Shown: positions 50,176 through 50,178 of the stretch, piece after piece
Layout: each line of letters starts with the position of its first letter
How positions within the stretch are numbered: the first letter of the stretch is position 1
From: Catellatospora methionotrophica
GTDB lineage: Bacteria; Actinomycetota; Actinomycetes; Mycobacteriales; Micromonosporaceae
Direction: 5' to 3'
NCBI RefSeq assembly: GCF_011297335.1
Contig: NZ_JAAOTJ010000033.1
Coordinates: 1-50,178 of the forward strand
DNA length: 50,178 bases
The notes under the pieces: generated by a model
Told to the model about the DNA's origin: nothing
What the model saw: the letters and a program-made list of their open reading frames with translations, nothing else
Databases searched by the model: none
Translations under genes and position numbers: made by a program

Positions 50176-50178
50176 CCC

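Noticed and set aside
1..50178. CRISPR array, insertion sequence, prophage, tRNA or rRNA
   Set aside because: No regularly spaced direct repeats, transposase or integrase motifs, phage structural genes or recognisable tRNA/rRNA sequences were found by reading the window; a tool search (tRNAscan, ISfinder) was not possible.

Overview
This is a gene-dense, very G+C-rich stretch of actinobacterial chromosome. Many genes start with GTG, and small families typical of filamentous actinobacteria are present (DUF6158-, DUF5522-, DUF3105- and CU044_5270-like proteins, a TIGR03086/maleylpyruvate isomerase-type protein). The mix of secreted plant-polymer hydrolases with proline/serine linkers, LacI regulators, and a dispersed GGAAGGGCACCTTCC palindrome fits a soil member of the Micromonosporaceae. 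That family assignment is inference; the sequence contains no rRNA or tRNA gene to settle it.

Layout. 206-5318: GH51 arabinofuranosidase, aldo/keto reductase, CBS-BON protein and small unknown genes. 5563-6993: two GNAT acetyltransferases and a DUF5522 protein. 7168-16239 is the main carbohydrate locus: a minus-strand operon (sugar-binding lipoprotein, two permeases, GH43 glycosidase), a divergent LacI gene flanked by two identical 15-bp operators in opposite orientation, and a 992-aa secreted enzyme with two GH26-like catalytic domains around a CBM. 16333-23860: phosphatase, ferredoxin reductase-like flavoprotein, ECF sigma factor with membrane partner, dienelactone hydrolase lipoprotein, PolX, acylphosphatase, DUF3105 protein. 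24000-34000: sulfotransferase, two unrelated ATP-grasp enzymes, secreted SGNH hydrolase, MFS exporter, LysR, HxlR and a hotdog thioesterase. 33651-36354: GH1 beta-glucosidase with its own LacI regulator. 36378-50175: disulfide oxidoreductase-like flavoprotein, ABC exporter, peroxiredoxin, cupin, secreted GH6 cellulase with CBM2, AEC transporter, acyl-CoA ligase, secreted RCC1 propeller, PAC2 protein and a second MFS transporter.

How it works together. GH6-CBM2 and the GH26-like enzyme attack polymers outside the cell. The binding protein and permeases import oligosaccharides, presumably powered by a shared ATPase encoded elsewhere because none is in the operon. GH43, GH51 and GH1 finish them inside. 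Two LacI repressors, each with recognisable palindromic operators, probably switch the two sugar loci separately.

No phage, insertion sequence, CRISPR array, toxin-antitoxin pair or multi-gene defence system is recognisable. The least explained signals are non-coding: at least four families of intergenic palindromes. One family is present at seven places, and in two genes it supplies the C-terminal codons.
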